DNA of 64,000 nucleotides from Balaenoptera acutorostrata (taxonomy: Eukaryota; Chordata; Mammalia; Artiodactyla; Balaenopteridae): the NCBI RefSeq assembly GCF_949987535.1, contig NC_080067.1:60384405-60448404 (forward strand), in the 5' to 3' direction. Numbering within the stretch: the stretch's first letter is position 1; each line of letters opens with the position of its first letter. A model generated the notes under the pieces. The model saw nothing but the letters and a program-made list of their open reading frames with translations. It was not told the DNA's origin and did not search any database. Positions 25,729 to 39,069 of this stretch are shown one piece after another. The position numbers and the translations under genes are program-made.

Positions 25729-28700
25729 AAGCAAAGATAACATTATGGAAGAATCCAACTCAAACAGTTGACTATGGTTTCCTGTGAGAGGTAAAATGAA
25801 AAGGCAGAAGAGAATACTTTATTTTTTCATTTACACATATTCCTAAATAGGAAAAATGAAGAAAAAGTGTAGGGACCATTGGAAATTTCTGTATTTTTCC
25901 ATTTCCTATTTTTTCTCAAATAATTAAATTAATTACCAAGAAAGAATGGAGATCTGGAAATCATTTTATAATAGGGTAAAAACTTAGAACGTTTAGCCTA
26001 AAATAGAGGTAAAAGAGGAAATATGGCTGCCTTCAAATATTTGAAGGACTCTCAAATAAAAGACAATTTAGACTCATTCTATAATGGTCCAAAGAATGGA
26101 AAATGGTCTTGACAAAATAAATACTGATCTAACAAGAGTAAGCAAATTTTGAATGAGCTGCTGCTCAATGTTAGCTTTGAGAAAAGGTCAGATGTTCATC
26201 TTTCAAGGACGTTATATGCCAGTGAAAATGACTAAGGTAGATCAAACTAGATTCTGAAATAGCATCATCACTGCTATTTTCTTTACATGATAAATGATAT
26301 CTATCTGCTTTGGTATACCAAAATTTGCTAAATGAACCAACAAACATTTATTGAGTAAACAGTACATTTCAGGTAATAAACTACACATTGGGAATAAATA
26401 GGTAAATAAGATATAGCCAGTATTTCAAGGAGCTCATGGTCCAATTAGAAAGATATTCACAAAGAAGAAATTTTATAATATAATAATTTTTAGGACAGAA
26501 ATATATATAAGACACTTTAGAAACAGAAAAGAGAATGACAAACTCAGAATTAAATAGTGATTTCCTATAGGTATTGATAATATTTGTTTGAAAGGTCACT
26601 AGCTTATTTTTTCAACATAAATCAGTACATAAGTAACATCTGCAAACAGTTTGACATTAAATTTGAACAGAATCTGGACATAGCTATACTTCTAAACTAT
26701 TATATAGATAAGAACAAATTGCTGTAGTATCCCAAGGTATTCAAATAAGCCCGATAGAAGTGTAGAAATGCTTAAGAATCAAGAAAAAATAAAGACCTTC
26801 CAATGAGGTGAAAGGCTTGACTACAGGCTAATTGCAAAGGAGACAATGATGCAATTCCAATTTTGAAAGATATAAATTATGCAAGTGATTTCAACAGCAG
26901 GGGGGTTATTTTTCCTGATGTGAAGATGTTGCAAAGCTCATGAATTTCAAATCTGTATATTAAGAACAAAGGATTTACAGCTTAGTTAGAAGCAACTGAA
27001 AGACAAGTTATTCCAATAGAGGTCAATGCTGTGGCTTACTCTTACCTCTAGGGATTATTCTCAGTGCCACTCTCTCCCCCTACTCCACCCCAGAGGAGGA
27101 AAAGTTCTGATGGATCAAGTCCAAGGACATAGATGACAGAGCTGACAGTAGTCTGAATATTTGGAGATGATATTTTAAAATAGGTTGAAAGCTCTCACAT
27201 CTGCCTGTTGTGTTTCAGGTGCTGCCCACTGGATTCCTTCCCCTGGTCATTTTCTTTTTGGTTTGCTTTCCTCTTTTTTCCCCAAGTAGCTGGTGAAGTA
27301 AGAGGGATCTGCTATAGAGCTAAGACAGGTAAACTCAATTTTCATGTTGACAGGCCATATCATAGCTCTGCAAGGAACACAAATGCATTTACCAGTTTAT
27401 TCCCAAAATGTTTTCCATAACATTGTTTATTATACTATGTTTAAATTTCATTCATTCACAATGCGCCAAAAAACTAGATAACTAGTTTTGTCTTTATTTT
27501 TAATAGAACTAAAACTAGCAAGTAAAATAATCACACCTGCTGTTTTGGCCTGGTTTCTTCCAACTACTATACTGTCAGTTCTACCAATTGAATCAGCTAC
27601 TTCAGACTGTCAAAGAAAAGAAAAAAGTATTGACCAAAAGAAGGTCAAGCCAATATTCACATAGCTGTTACCTATATTCGACACTGCATTTGCATTTGCA
27701 TTTTTCCTCATGTTTCATTTCAGCAGATTCTAGTACACCCCAGCCAAATGGACAGAACAAGAATGATTCATCAAGAGAATTGCATTAGGAGAGCTGCATT
27801 TTAGACATTTACGAAGTGGGTGAGTTCAGTAACAAAGTCAGATTTCTGAAACAACTGAAATTTGATGGAGATATATTCCAGATCAATAGGCTTTTAAGTC
27901 ACAGAAAAAATGGGAAGTGGCAAGTGAAATTGAAGTGGTTCTTTGTTTGAATTTAATTTCTCTGCCATCTTATATTTTTCCTTAGTGAAAACCTTTTCGA
28001 AAATCACTAAAGTACTCTTTTTGAGGAGAAATAAATGCAAATATATGCTTTTTAATTCATCGCATTCTTATGAAGTTTAAAGGTTTTTTTTGCAAATTCT
28101 ATAATCCTGTGTTGTTTTATTAGTTTGGCCTTAATAGATGCCTTTTTAGAAAGGCTGTTATCACAAAATGAAATGCAGTTATCATGTGTATTATGCCCAT
28201 AATTATTGAATAATTCATTTCAATTAGTGGGCTTTTTCCCCCTATGAAATGATATTTACCATGGCTACATTGTTTGATCATCACTACAGTACTTTTTATC
28301 AGTCTATTTCATTAGACCAACTTTAACTTGATTTTATTTTCTTGCTTGTAAATTCTGAGAACAATAAAAAAGGCTTCTGAAGGATCAAATACTTTTAGCA
28401 GCAATTTATCACTACTGGGGAAATTCGTGCTTCCAAATTTCAGTATAACATTTGATGATCACAACAGCCAAAACTACCAGCAATGGCGTAAACCAAACAA
28501 AGGGTAGAATAAGGATATGCAAAGTCATCCTCAAAAGTCTGACAGTTTTAGTTAAAACACTCACTGAGTTTCCCATCACTTTGACCTAACAATTTGACTT
28601 CCCTCATTTTCTGCTGTGACAAATCCTTTTCTCTGGCACATCTTCTGCTGGCTTCTAGTTCGCTTTGTTGTTGTTTCTCCGCTCCTTTTATTTATAGATG

Positions 28701-29659
28701 GAAAATTCATCTCACTTCTATAAAACTTTTAAAGTCTATGTTTAAATCCTTAACAAATAAAAGTTGAGAATGATGGGGATACATGTTAAATCTTCATAGT
28801 TTGATGTTTTAGAAACTTCCATCTTAACCCACAAAATTCACTGGTATGAGGCTGCCAAAATGGGGGGATTTCCTTTTTTGTTTGTTAGACTTAAATGATT
28901 TTTATAAATGCAATGAACCAAAAGTATCAGGATACCAAGAGATGAAAATCAGTCAAAGGTTGTTTTTTCTGTTTTCTTTTCCCTCTAAACAAAGCATCGT
29001 TAAGTAACAGAGAGGCACGGTCAACTGATTTTCTGTTTGTGCTGCGAAGACTTCTTTTTATTAGAACTTGAAACAAAGCAAGTTGAAGGTACAGACTAAA
29101 AAATGTCCCACAAGGAAAGCCAAATGCAATGGGCATGACTGGGTAACTATTTCAAAGAAGAGATGAGTTTGGACCACTTTTATAACCTTCCTGGTGTCTG
29201 AAAGATTGGTAGCGCTGATATCTAATTGTAAGTTTCCTTTCATTATATTCCAATTATCAAATAAATGCACATTCAGAAAAGCAATAATTTCTAACATTTT
29301 TTAAATCTTCTTACTCTCAGTATATCAATACATCTGACAAGAAGGTATGAGCTAACTATATGCAATTTGAGGAAATCATGTCTTTGAACAAAAAGTGATA
29401 ACCTTAAGTAAGAATAAGGTCTTAATTCAGCTAAAATTCAGTAAAGATCTTAATTTTTTATGGACATTCCAAAGTTTCATTCTTGGTCCTCAATCAGACT
29501 AAGGGTACAGTCTCATATCATGAAAATGCAGCTTACTTCATACCAAAGAAAAAGAAATTCTCTGTTTTAAATATAAATTCTTATATACATTAAACATTCT
29601 GCTGAATATCATTGGTTTACCAAGAAAATGATATTAAGATTTGAAGAATTTATGTTGTG
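25727..29659. other. Mostly unique sequence with one L2 relic
   Basis: No gene model is supportable. A possible splice-bounded interval near 27222-27330 is described as a finding. The L2 relic at 26335-26470 is listed separately. Confidence 0.45.
26335..26470 (-). mobile_element. L2 LINE remnant, minus strand
   Basis: 'caacaaacatttattgagta', 'ttcaaggagctcatggtcca' and 'attagaaagatattcacaaa' match the complement of the L2 3' end. Confidence 0.6.
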
Positions 29660-29790
29660 TTATTAGAAGGCCTGATTTCGATTCCCAGCTCAGCCAATTA
29701 CTAGCAATGTAACAAAGGATAAGTCAAATATTAACTCTGAGCCTCAGTTTCTACATCTGTAATTATAATAGTTCACAAAAGGAGCACCTG
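29660..29790 (+). mobile_element. MIR SINE remnant, plus strand
   Basis: 'gatttcgattcccagctcag', 'ccaattactagcaatgtaac' and 'tctgagcctcagtttctaca' follow the core and tRNA-related parts of MIR in sense order. Confidence 0.75.
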
Positions 29791-29839
29791 ATAATTCAGG
29801 TAAAGGTTTATTTATATGTGCTATATATTTTGTTCATAT

Positions 29840-30196
29840 TTATTCTGCATCTAGTAGGAGCCAGGTACTATACCAGGAACTGGGAGAGTGGAAGAGATGA
29901 TTTCTATATCCTTGAAGTCGTACACCAGTTGGGATAGACAGATGTATAAACATCAATAAAATATGGCAACACTGTAATTAAAGAAAATTGTCAGTACTGT
30001 GGGCCCTCCAGGTAGAGAAAGACCAGGTCTGTCTTTGGATATCAGAGAAAATTTCATATAGAGACAATATTTGAGCTGAGTCTTGAAAGAAAAGAGTTTT
30101 CCACAGGGAGAGAGGATTCACCATGGAATAAACATCACATATACATGTATGAGCTTGGAGGGGTGACAGAGCAAATGCTGCTTAAGGAAACTGGAG
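29840..30196 (-). mobile_element. L2 LINE remnant, minus strand, left part
   Basis: 'gagccaggtactataccagg', 'gggatagacagatgtataaa' and 'tgagctgagtcttgaaagaa' match the complement of L2. A SINE (30197-30510) interrupts it and the L2 continues after it. Confidence 0.75.
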
Positions 30197-30510
30197 GGAC
30201 TTCCCTGGTGGCGCAGTGGTTGAGAATCCTCCTGCCAATGCAGGGGACATGGGCTCGAGCCCTGGTCTGGGAAGATCCCACGTGCCGCGGAACAACTAAG
30301 CCCATGCGCCACAACTACTGAGCCCGTGTACCACAAATACTGAAGCCCACACGCCCAGAGACTGTGCTCCACAAGAGAAGCCACTGCAATGAAAAGCCCG
30401 TGCACCGCAATGAAGAGTAATCCCTGCTCGCCACAACTAGAGAAAGCCTGGGTGCAGCAACAAAGACCCAACATGGCCAAAAATAAATTAATTAGTTAAT
30501 TAAAAAAAAA
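30197..30510 (+). mobile_element. CHR-type SINE, plus strand, inserted in L2
   Basis: Starts 'gggacttccctggtggcgca', B-box-like 'gggctcgagccctgg', and has extra internal repeats of the 'ccacaaatactgaagccc' type that mark a longer, older CHR-2 form than the other copies here. The tail is AAATAAATTAATTAGTTAATT plus A9. An imperfect duplication gaaactggag / gaaaaccggag lies at about 30187-30196 and 30511-30521. Confidence 0.93.
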
Positions 30511-30521
30511 GAAAACCGGAG

Positions 30522-30880
30522 ACACTTGGGTGGATGGAACATCGAGTCTCTGGGAGAGTGGTAGCTGATAGGGCTTAAAAGCTTAAATAGGGACAGATTG
30601 TGAAGCTTCCTGATACACAGAGACATTCAGACTTGACATAAAGAATACAAACGAGCTATAAAACCATAGCACTTTAGGAAACCTAGTCTAGGTGTAGCAT
30701 GAAGAATAGTTTACTGTTCTTAAGACTAGTCATAGAGATCAAATAACACCGACTGTAGCCATTCAGGTATGGGTGATGAGGTCTGGGATAAAGGACAGAG
30801 GCCAGTGTTTGGAACTAGATGATGTGTTTGGTTTGGGACATGCTTAATTTTGATGATTATATTAGTTATGCTGGGCAGAG
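30522..30880 (-). mobile_element. L2 LINE remnant, minus strand, right part
   Basis: Continuation of the L2 interrupted by the SINE: 'agccattcaggtatgggtga' and 'gtttgggacatgcttaattt' correspond to the complement of the L2 reverse transcriptase region. No open frame remains. Confidence 0.65.
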
Positions 30881-31039
30881 AACAATTGGGGAAATAACTG
30901 CTTGCTCTATTGAAACTTTTATTTCACAGTAACATTTTTTCAACATTTGATATCTTCCTCTCACTACAGAAAAAAAAAAAATCAAAGTTCTGCATTCAAG
31001 GCACTCTGTGACTTCTATTTCTGCAGCATCATCTCCAAT

Positions 31040-31255
31040 TGATATCTAGGTTTCAATGATTTGGAGCAGTTCCCCAAATAGATGATACTCTTTTTAACCT
31101 CTGTACACTATGCTTCCTATGCCTAAATATTTGGTTTTCTCCTTCATACACCCATTACTGAGATTGGTATTATAATGTAAACTCTATTGGACTAGTTTCT
31201 ACATTTGTTTTCCCCCTCTGGCACATGATAGGCACACAAGGCAAATAAATGAACG
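31040..31255 (+). mobile_element. L2 LINE remnant, plus strand
   Basis: 'agcagttccccaaatagatg', 'cacatgataggcacacaagg' and 'gcaaataaatgaacg' follow L2 3' sense order. Confidence 0.55.
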
Positions 31256-33125
31256 TGTAAATGAGGTATGAAGCATTGCATTGGAGTAACTTTGCATGAT
31301 GAAGGTCTGTCTTGTGACCAAAAACTTCTTCCACAAATTCTCATAGTTAGTGGGACTGAGTGGACTCAATATACTAGACATTATTCATCTCCACTGTGGG
31401 TATCTTTTTCTAGGAATAACGGTAAGAGGGTGATCTAAATTTCATAATTATAAACCTGATTAAAAATTTAAAAATCAAATGCTTTATTAAAATGCCTCCT
31501 AATTTCTTAAACTATTCTTTTACACATTATGTAACTTACATGCTTAGACTGGCAGGTACTTATTCTCTATCAAATGCAGTTTAAGTAAGTCCCAACCTAT
31601 GTTTTGACAATGTGAAGTATAAAGATTTTCAGTTCATCTTTTCTTGACATCCTTGCTCTCATCACCTTCATTGTCTTGCACAGGGGAACATTGTTTGAGA
31701 AAGATCAAGAAAATGAGGTAGAGAAATACCAAAGGTAACGCCATTACCGTATATTAAAAGAATTACCTCACCATCTAATGATTTTTTTGTTCTCTTCCTG
31801 ACCACCTAAATGGATAAAGCAGGATAATGACACTTTCATTATTTTAGGAACACATTTGCATGTGTAATGAAAGAGTCCCTAAAGGGCACAGACACCATAG
31901 AGGGGAATGAATTAATTAAAACTGTTTACCTGATTAGATAAAAATGCAAGCATAAACTGCATATCAGGGAAAGTTTCCCTCTTTTCATCAAAACACAAGA
32001 ATAAACTATTTTTAACACAAAGACTTACAGGATTAATCTTTAGAAAACAAAAATAAGTTTGCATATATTTCTCTACTTTAAAAAAACAAAGCTGATTCTA
32101 CTGGCTAGTAAAAATAATAGTATCTATATCCTATATTTTTGTATTTTTTTCTAAATTCTTCAGTAGTTGCTTAATTTAGCCCAAATAGAATAAGGTTCTT
32201 TAAAAAGTAAACAACAACAAATATCTCAGAATGAAAAAAAAATGCATATAGTATTTTTGATTTAAAATTTTTAATAATTTTCTTCTAAATTGATTATAAT
32301 TGCTCAGTATTTTTAAAAATGAATACATGTTTATCAACATAAAGAATCATTTGCTCCTATATAAAAGATTCTTCTCAATGTCAGAAAGCAATCAAACACT
32401 TTTCTCATTTAAAAATATGTTTTCAAGTGTGCGAATCAATTTAAATGAGCTATTAATGTAGTGTTTAATAGAGCCATTAAAATGTGAATTATCTTGAAAT
32501 GATTGTATTTCTTTTCCAATGTTTTCTTAATATAGTTTCAGTACAAGGACAAGAGATGTTTTTGAAAGTACTTATGGTCCTCAGTAATATAAACTTTGAT
32601 TTTAAAAGAAAGAATACAATAAAAAGGCATGGCATATCTCCTTCTAGGATAATTCCACGTAAGAACATGCTCACTCTTATTTTGATCTTCTGTTACTATG
32701 AGAAAGTAGATCTAGATAAGTATGTACCACACTCTCATTAACAGTAGTAGAGAATTGGCAATTCTCAGAGGAATGAGTAGTTCAGGGGTGTCAGCATCAG
32801 ATGCAGAAAATGGAACAGAAGAAAGCAAAGTTAGAAGGATAGAGAACCACAGAAGAGAGCAATAAATGCTACCCTAAAATTTGCTACATATCCTGCAGGG
32901 AACTAAAGGTGGTTAATAGCATAATGATATCAATAGAGCTGTGCTTCAAAGTCTAGAGTATACCAGCAAGTTGGTAAGGGTGATCAGTTGGAAGGGGTGA
33001 TATTAGGGACGGACAAAAGTTTAGTAAGTTATTAGAAAAGTCTATGCAAGTTATAGCTGAGTACAGAGGAGAACGAGGAGCGAGATATCATGGAAAATCT
33101 TAACACTGTCTTGACACTAATATTA
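31256..33125. other. Unique AT-rich sequence, nothing recognised
   Basis: Neither strand shows a credible exon or repeat. Overlapping short frames at 32484-32741 (plus) and 32489-32674 (minus) look like chance. Confidence 0.45.
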
Positions 33126-33350
33126 ACATGGCGACTAACATTTATTGAACCTCTACTATGTGTCAGGCCCTGGGCTAAGCACTCTACATTAGTTAATTAT
33201 CACTAAACTATAATCATAAATAGAAATGTTATCTACATCTTACCGATGAGGAAATGGAGAGTCTGAGAGGTTAAGTTCTCATATCTAGTGATAAGTGGAG
33301 GCAGGATTTGAATCCAAATTTTCTGACTCTAAACCTGCATTATGAACAGC
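33126..33350 (-). mobile_element. MIR SINE remnant, minus strand
   Basis: 'actaacatttattgaacctc', 'ctatgtgtcaggccctgggc', 'gatgaggaaatggagagtct' and 'gcaggatttgaatccaaatt' are the MIR complement in order, nearly full length. Confidence 0.88.
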
Positions 33351-33639
33351 TATAATTTAGATGATTTATTATTCTGAGGAAGAAAGGAAGAAAATTCAAA
33401 GATGACTGAGCTTTGCAGATGAGTGACTAGAAGGAGGTCTGTACCATTAATAGAAATTGGGACATTAATCAAAATGTTTCTTTTCAGTGAGTCTTGGCCT
33501 GTGCAGGACTGACTTTAGTCTGATTTAACCTTATATCTAAAAAATGTACCCAGGCAGGGGGCTTGCTGAAAGCACTGAGAGGCAGAGAAAAACAACCTTA
33601 CACAGGCTGACCACATCTATGCCAGCACTCAAAAATGCA

Positions 33640-33830
33640 ATGTATTTTATTTTCACGCCTGCCAAGAAGGAAGTGATAGGATTCCAATTTTCAGATGAAG
33701 ATAGGGACTCATAGAGATTAAGCACGTAACCAAAGTTATCTGGCTAATAACTGATGAAGACAAAACTCTATTCTGCATCACCCTCTCACCAGAGTCCAAT
33801 TCCATTTCAGAATACTCAGGTTCAGATAAT
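33640..33830 (-). mobile_element. MIR SINE remnant, minus strand
   Basis: 'attttcagatgaagataggg', 'ctcatagagattaagcacgt' and 'ccaaagttatctggctaata' fit the MIR complement, more decayed than its neighbour at 33126-33350. Confidence 0.6.
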
Positions 33831-34059
33831 TTATAAATCTGCTAATTTAATCTTCAAGCACACCTCACTTCCAAAAGAATCTTTGATGGGTAGCCCTTCA
33901 AAAATAGAAGCTTGCTGGCTCTAGGAGTGAGTGTTAAACTACAATTCTTTCATAATAATTATGTTAAATGTTGATAAGTGTCTAAATATTTCCTTCTCAC
34001 TGGGCAGCTATTTCCAAACTCCTTATTCTTAGTAGATAGGACTCCCTGCCTACAGTTCA

Positions 34060-34625
34060 CTCAGTAGACTCTCAAGGGTCCATCATGACCTGCTAAATTC
34101 TGACATCTTACAGACTCTCCTCAGAGCTTATCCTCTTCAACTTCTCTGTTGACCACACCTTCCTTCCACAAAGTCTCCTTGGCTTTCATAACACTGTGCT
34201 GCTTTCTCTTCCACCTCTTTAACCTTGCTTCTCAGTGTTCTCCACTCCTACTTCTTTTTCTGCTACTCTTTTAAGATAATCTTTCCCCTAAATCCTGTTT
34301 TTTTCCATTACTTTCCCCTTTCATGCTGGGACAACTCATTTCATTCAATAAATTTCCTCCTCCCCCTCCCACCCAAGAAATAAATCCCCAAATTTTATCT
34401 ACTGGCCAAATTTCTACTCTATATTTCAAGATGTGGTTTCATGGAAGTCTTTCTGTAAACTGTTTCCCCCTCCTGGCTTCCTATCTCATTTAACAGTACC
34501 ACTTTCCTCCTGGCTATGTGGTCTAGAAATTTTAAAGCTAACTTATATGTGCCTATCTCTATGACCCTCTCCAGCTAATAAGTTGCCAAATCCCTTCATC
34601 TACCTCCTCAATATTTCTCATATGA
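34060..34625 (+). mobile_element. L2 LINE remnant, plus strand
   Basis: Pyrimidine-rich L2 ORF2 sense phrases: 'aacactgtgctgctttctct', 'ccacctctttaaccttgctt', 'agttgccaaatcccttcatc'. Frame destroyed. Confidence 0.6.
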
Positions 34626-34684
34626 TAAGAAAAAGATAGTAATGACAAGGATACTATCAAGTACCCCCACCAATACCATGGTTC

Positions 34685-34860
34685 TTGGTACATATTTTCT
34701 ATTAGAACTATACCAGGCCTTTTCTACATACCATATCAATAATCCTCACAATGGCGCCATAGAGAAGAGAGTTGAAGTGAAGAAACTGAGAAGACTCAGA
34801 GAGCACTTGCTCTTGATCACACAATAGGGAAGACAGATCCATGATTCAAACTCAGATATG
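34685..34860 (-). mobile_element. MIR SINE remnant, minus strand
   Basis: 'aataatcctcacaatggcgc', 'gaagaaactgagaagactca' and 'tccatgattcaaactcagat' match the MIR complement, including the tRNA-like B-box side. Confidence 0.7.
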
Positions 34861-34899
34861 ACTGACTCCAGCCCTGAAGCCCTCTGCTCTCCTGCCTCA

Positions 34900-35150
34900 T
34901 TCTTTCTACACCCACTTCCACTTTCTAAATTTGTCTCTCATCACCTTTTCTTTGAACTAACGCCAGGAGCCTCCCTGCCTTTAACTGTGGATCTCCCTCC
35001 CAACTGTTGTTTGCAACACATTCATCTTCATAAAAACAAGGTTAATCACAATGCATCTTTATTGGAAATCTTCCACAGAGCCCTCCAATAAATGACAAGA
35101 TTTTAGTACAGGCAAGACTTCCTGGACTGGGTACCCAAAACATACTTTTA
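34900..35150 (+). mobile_element. L2 LINE remnant, plus strand
   Basis: 'ctccctcccaactgttgttt' and 'ttggaaatcttccacagagc', 'ccctccaataaatgacaaga' match the L2 region coding the RT C-terminal side in sense orientation. Confidence 0.6.
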
Positions 35151-35159
35151 GTAACTCAA

Positions 35160-35410
35160 TTTCTTATTCAACAGACATTGATGCCGTTTTTCTTATGTGC
35201 CAGAACTAAATTCTTTACATATATTAACACAAACTTCAAAAAATCTCTGAGAAAGATACTTTTTTCTCCATTTTACAGATTTAAGAATTGAGCACAAAAA
35301 GTCAGGTCAATTGTCCTAGACCACAAAGCTAAGAGTTGGTGCCACTGGGCATCAAACTCCTGCAACCTGACTCCAAAGTCTTATCCCTCAGGCCATGCCA
35401 CCCCTTCATT
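35160..35410 (-). mobile_element. MIR SINE remnant, minus strand
   Basis: 'attcaacagacattgatgcc', 'tctccattttacagatttaa' and 'ctgactccaaagtcttatcc' match the MIR complement over almost its full length. Confidence 0.8.
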
Positions 35411-35454
35411 ATGTGACTCACTGATTTTAGAGGTTGGCAAACACATCTTTTTTT

Positions 35455-35560
35455 CTCAGATAGACTTTAGATTCCTTGAAATACCCATCTTTACATCTTC
35501 TTTCCTTACTTTGCCATACCACAGTATCTAATCCAGGGCCTTGCAATAGTAATATAAGAT
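35455..35560 (+). mobile_element. L2 LINE 3' end, plus strand
   Basis: 'agactttagattccttgaaa' and 'atctaatccagggccttgca' are the L2 terminal landmarks in sense order. Confidence 0.5.
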
Positions 35561-35564
35561 CATT

Positions 35565-36184
35565 CATTTAACAATTGTTGAAGAATTGTTGAACATCAGC
35601 CGCTGTTGCAGACCCGAGAAATACACAGACCACTTATCTGCTTAAGCAAACTTAAATTCCAATGGGTGGGTGAGGCAATAATAATAATGAATGTAAAATT
35701 TACAATAAAAGAAGGTAACGTGATAGAGATAAGGAGAGTGGTGAAATTTAAATAGATGGGACAGGGTCACATTTTATGCTATGAACTGAATTATAGAAAA
35801 ACATCTCTTGATCAATGATCAGAGAAGTACTTTCTAGTCAGAAGGAGGAGTGGGCAAAGGCTCCGAAGAGAAAGTCTGACATTTTGCCATGCTTTAGAAA
35901 TAGATGTGCTAGACTTTGATGGAAGAAAGAGAGGGTGGTATGATGAGAGGCAAAATCTCTAGGTATGGAAGGTCAGATCATGTAAGGTCTTATAAGCCAT
36001 GATAAGGAGTATTAAATTTATTCTAAGTTCAATAGAAAGTCATTGGAGGATTTTAAACAGGTGAGCAAAATGACCTTACTTACATTTTTGAAAGATTACT
36101 TCGTTGGCCATGTGCAGAATAGATTAGTGTGTTCAAAAGTAGAAGCCAGAAGACTAGTAAAAAGGCTGTTTGAATGGTCTAGAT
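35565..36184 (-). mobile_element. L2 LINE remnant, minus strand
   Basis: 'cattcatttaacaattgttg' side followed by 'gtcagatcatgtaaggtctt', 'ataagccatgataaggagta', 'aaagtcattggaggatttta' and 'gagcaaaatgacctta', all L2 complement phrases in order. One of the best preserved L2 pieces in the window. Confidence 0.8.
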
Positions 36185-36475
36185 AAGGGATCAGCAAACC
36201 TTTGTTGTAGAGGGCCAGAAGGTGAATATCATAGGTTTTGTGGCCACATAATCTCAGTCATGACTCCCCAGTTCTGCCATTCAGACAACATATAAATAAA
36301 TGTGCTTGGCTGGATTGAAATAAAACTTTATTTATGGACATGGAAATTTGAATTTCATATAATTTTTAAAGTGTCATCAAATATTCCTTTAAAAATTTTT
36401 TCAATCATTTAAAAATGTAAAAATCATTCTTACCTTGAGGTAAGAATGTTTTTTACAAAAGCAGGCAGTCTATAT
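36185..36475 (+). mobile_element. hAT-Charlie-type nonautonomous DNA transposon relic
   Basis: Begins 'gggatcagcaaacctttg' and continues 'agagggccagaaggtgaata', 'attgaaataaaactttattt', 'aaaaatgtaaaaatcattct', matching a common mammalian hAT MITE with CAGGGGTCGGCAAAC-like ends. The 3' terminal repeat is lost near 36475. Name of subfamily not assigned. Confidence 0.7.
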
Positions 36476-39060
36476 GAGAGATGAGGATGACTTAAGTACG
36501 TTCGTAGAGATAAAGGTATATTTATTGATATGAGGAAGACTTGAAAGGGGCGGATTAGGGTAGATAAGAGGGGAGAGAATATTAAAAAGTTTATTTGGGG
36601 TATATTATATTCTCAACTTTAAAAAATAAAAGTGTTCCTGAAATTTATTTTCTTCCTTGTTAAAATTTTGTAATGTTCAGAAACTACGTTTCTCACAAGA
36701 CAAAGTATTTCATTCATAAATACTAGTACTTCAATTTATTAGGAAAATTATCTTTGTTTTAATTGGAAATCCATTGCCCTGAAAATTATGCCTTTGGATT
36801 CTAACTCTTCCTTCTGAGACCTCATAGAATAATGGGCATCCCTTTCAGTGAAAGTGTAGAAAAAGCCTAAAGGTATCTGTTTTCTTTCTTTCTTCTATAT
36901 CTCCAGGATGAACATAACCAGCTGTCAAGCCTTCATTTTAAGACCTGGTTAGAATATCTATCAACCTGGTAGACCACTCCAACTTTGTTTTAATATCCTC
37001 CTTACAGCTGAACATAAAATGTCCCATTGTCTTAAATTAAGTATCAACAAGACTATATAACTTGTCACTTATCTTTGACACAAGGGTAATGAGAGCTTTC
37101 AAATGATAAGACTAATACAAATCAATCCATGTCACCATCTATATAATTTGGCTTTATTTAAATCAAGGACCAGAAGCATAGTGTATTGAGGAGTTAATTG
37201 TCAGTCTACAAAATTCTTTCTTCAGTTTTCTAAGTCACCGCCATAGCAGCCTTAGAGTACAGCTGGAATTACTTACAGCAAAGGCCAAATTACCATAACT
37301 ACAAACTTCAAGTCAAAATACTACCAGTGACATCCATGGAGCAGGTTCAAACCATAAATCTCATCTCTGCCTAGAGAAGTGTCAGAGATTATTTACCCTG
37401 TTGGATAAAGCATTACCTCATCCAAATGAATCAAACATGAGAGGCATCAAAGTTTTTTTTAATCTCCTTCATACCTTTCTTTTTTTATTGCATATTTTAT
37501 GGTTGGGGCTCCTGGTTTCTATTTTTTTTTGCTTTGTATATGAAAATATGCTCTGAGGATAATCACAAATTATACATGAGCTCCTCTTTACAAACTTTAT
37601 TCTAGAAACAGTATTTTAAACTGAAAACCCAGAAATAAACAAGTGAACCTGTTTTTCTGGATGAATTGTATAAAGTCTTGTTGAGCAGTGCATAACTGCC
37701 CTTCCCTGGAGCACAAAGCACACTTAGGAAACTGCTACACTTGTGTCCTCTCTGGCACCATTGTTGCCTTAGCACTCATCACCACCAGTGACTATGACTT
37801 GATTTTCCCTAAGAATAGCTACCTTCATATTTGACCTCCCAAAACCAATTTTCTCCAGGAACCCATTTCCACTAACAAAGGGTGTGGTGATCATGTAAAC
37901 AATATCATAGACTCATACTTGGATAAATGGCATTTAATAGCACAAAACCACAGCAAAACACACACACACACACAAAATTTGTTTTCTTCCCATTGTAAAC
38001 ATTGAGAGTATTAGATTGAAGAAAAGAACATCTTTTTGTTATGGATCTCCAAATCAATCTTGATTCAGTAGAAAAATGGAAATCACTCTAGTAATTTCAA
38101 AGGAAGAGAATTTAATATGTAGGATCACTTTCATACATGATAGAAGATCTGAGAAGTCAAAGAGGAGACAGTGAGGAAATCCAGTTATTAGAAACCACAA
38201 AAATCAGCTACAATGTCTGGGATAAGAAGTATTCAGGGAGGAGGTAGTTACCACAAGTGTATGAAAGGATTTAGAATCACACCTCTGTAGAGACCACCTG
38301 GCAGGAGTTAGGATATCTAAGGAGGGGTTATATAGCAGGGGATATATTGGTTCATATTACTGACGATTCTCTAAATGTGGCTTTATCCTAGTTCAAGCAA
38401 TGTGATCAGGTCCTGGTTTCATCATCTACAATTCTCAACTTTTCTTTTTTAGTTTTGGTGTTATTCCTAGGCCAGCTCTACTCTACTGGTCCACAAATTG
38501 CAGCTAGAAGCTGTATGCTCCCTTGTTCTTATTGAATGGGAAAAAGAGAGTGTCTTATTCTTCCAGTTATGGAAAAAACTAGGGACCTCATTCAGATAAG
38601 GATAGTTTAAGACAGGTACCCAGTTTTGTACCAAGCAGTTTAGCAAAAGAGATGAGATTAAAATGAGAGGCTTGGGCCCATCTAGGACTACTTCTGGGGC
38701 TTGAGGTGGATCAATTCCACCCAAAATGCCTGCTTGTCGTTTAATAGGGCATGAGTGAAATGGAACCAGGAACGGTCATAAATGATTCCTAAATTGTAAC
38801 TTCTTTGTGAATTCAATCTTGAAACACTAGGCAAAATTAATTTTCCCTCATAATATTTAAATTATTGCAGAATGAGTATGAATGAAACTACTATTGGGGT
38901 AATAAATGAATATACTAATAATTCAGTTAATCATTAAATCAATATGAATATGTTTAATGGTGTAAAAAATAGATTATGAGGAAGTTTTGGAGATTAATAG
39001 AACTTTCATAATGTAACAACCCTTAAAGCCCAACTTTGAGTCATTCAATGCCGTTATTTA
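36476..39060. other. Unique sequence, nothing recognised
   Basis: No gene or transposon could be supported. A short (CA)n tract lies at about 37958-37973. Confidence 0.45.
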
Positions 39061-39069
39061 CCACATTAA

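Noticed and set aside
30118..30480. 120-codon minus-strand frame
   Set aside because: Shadow of the SINE at 30197-30510 read on the opposite strand.
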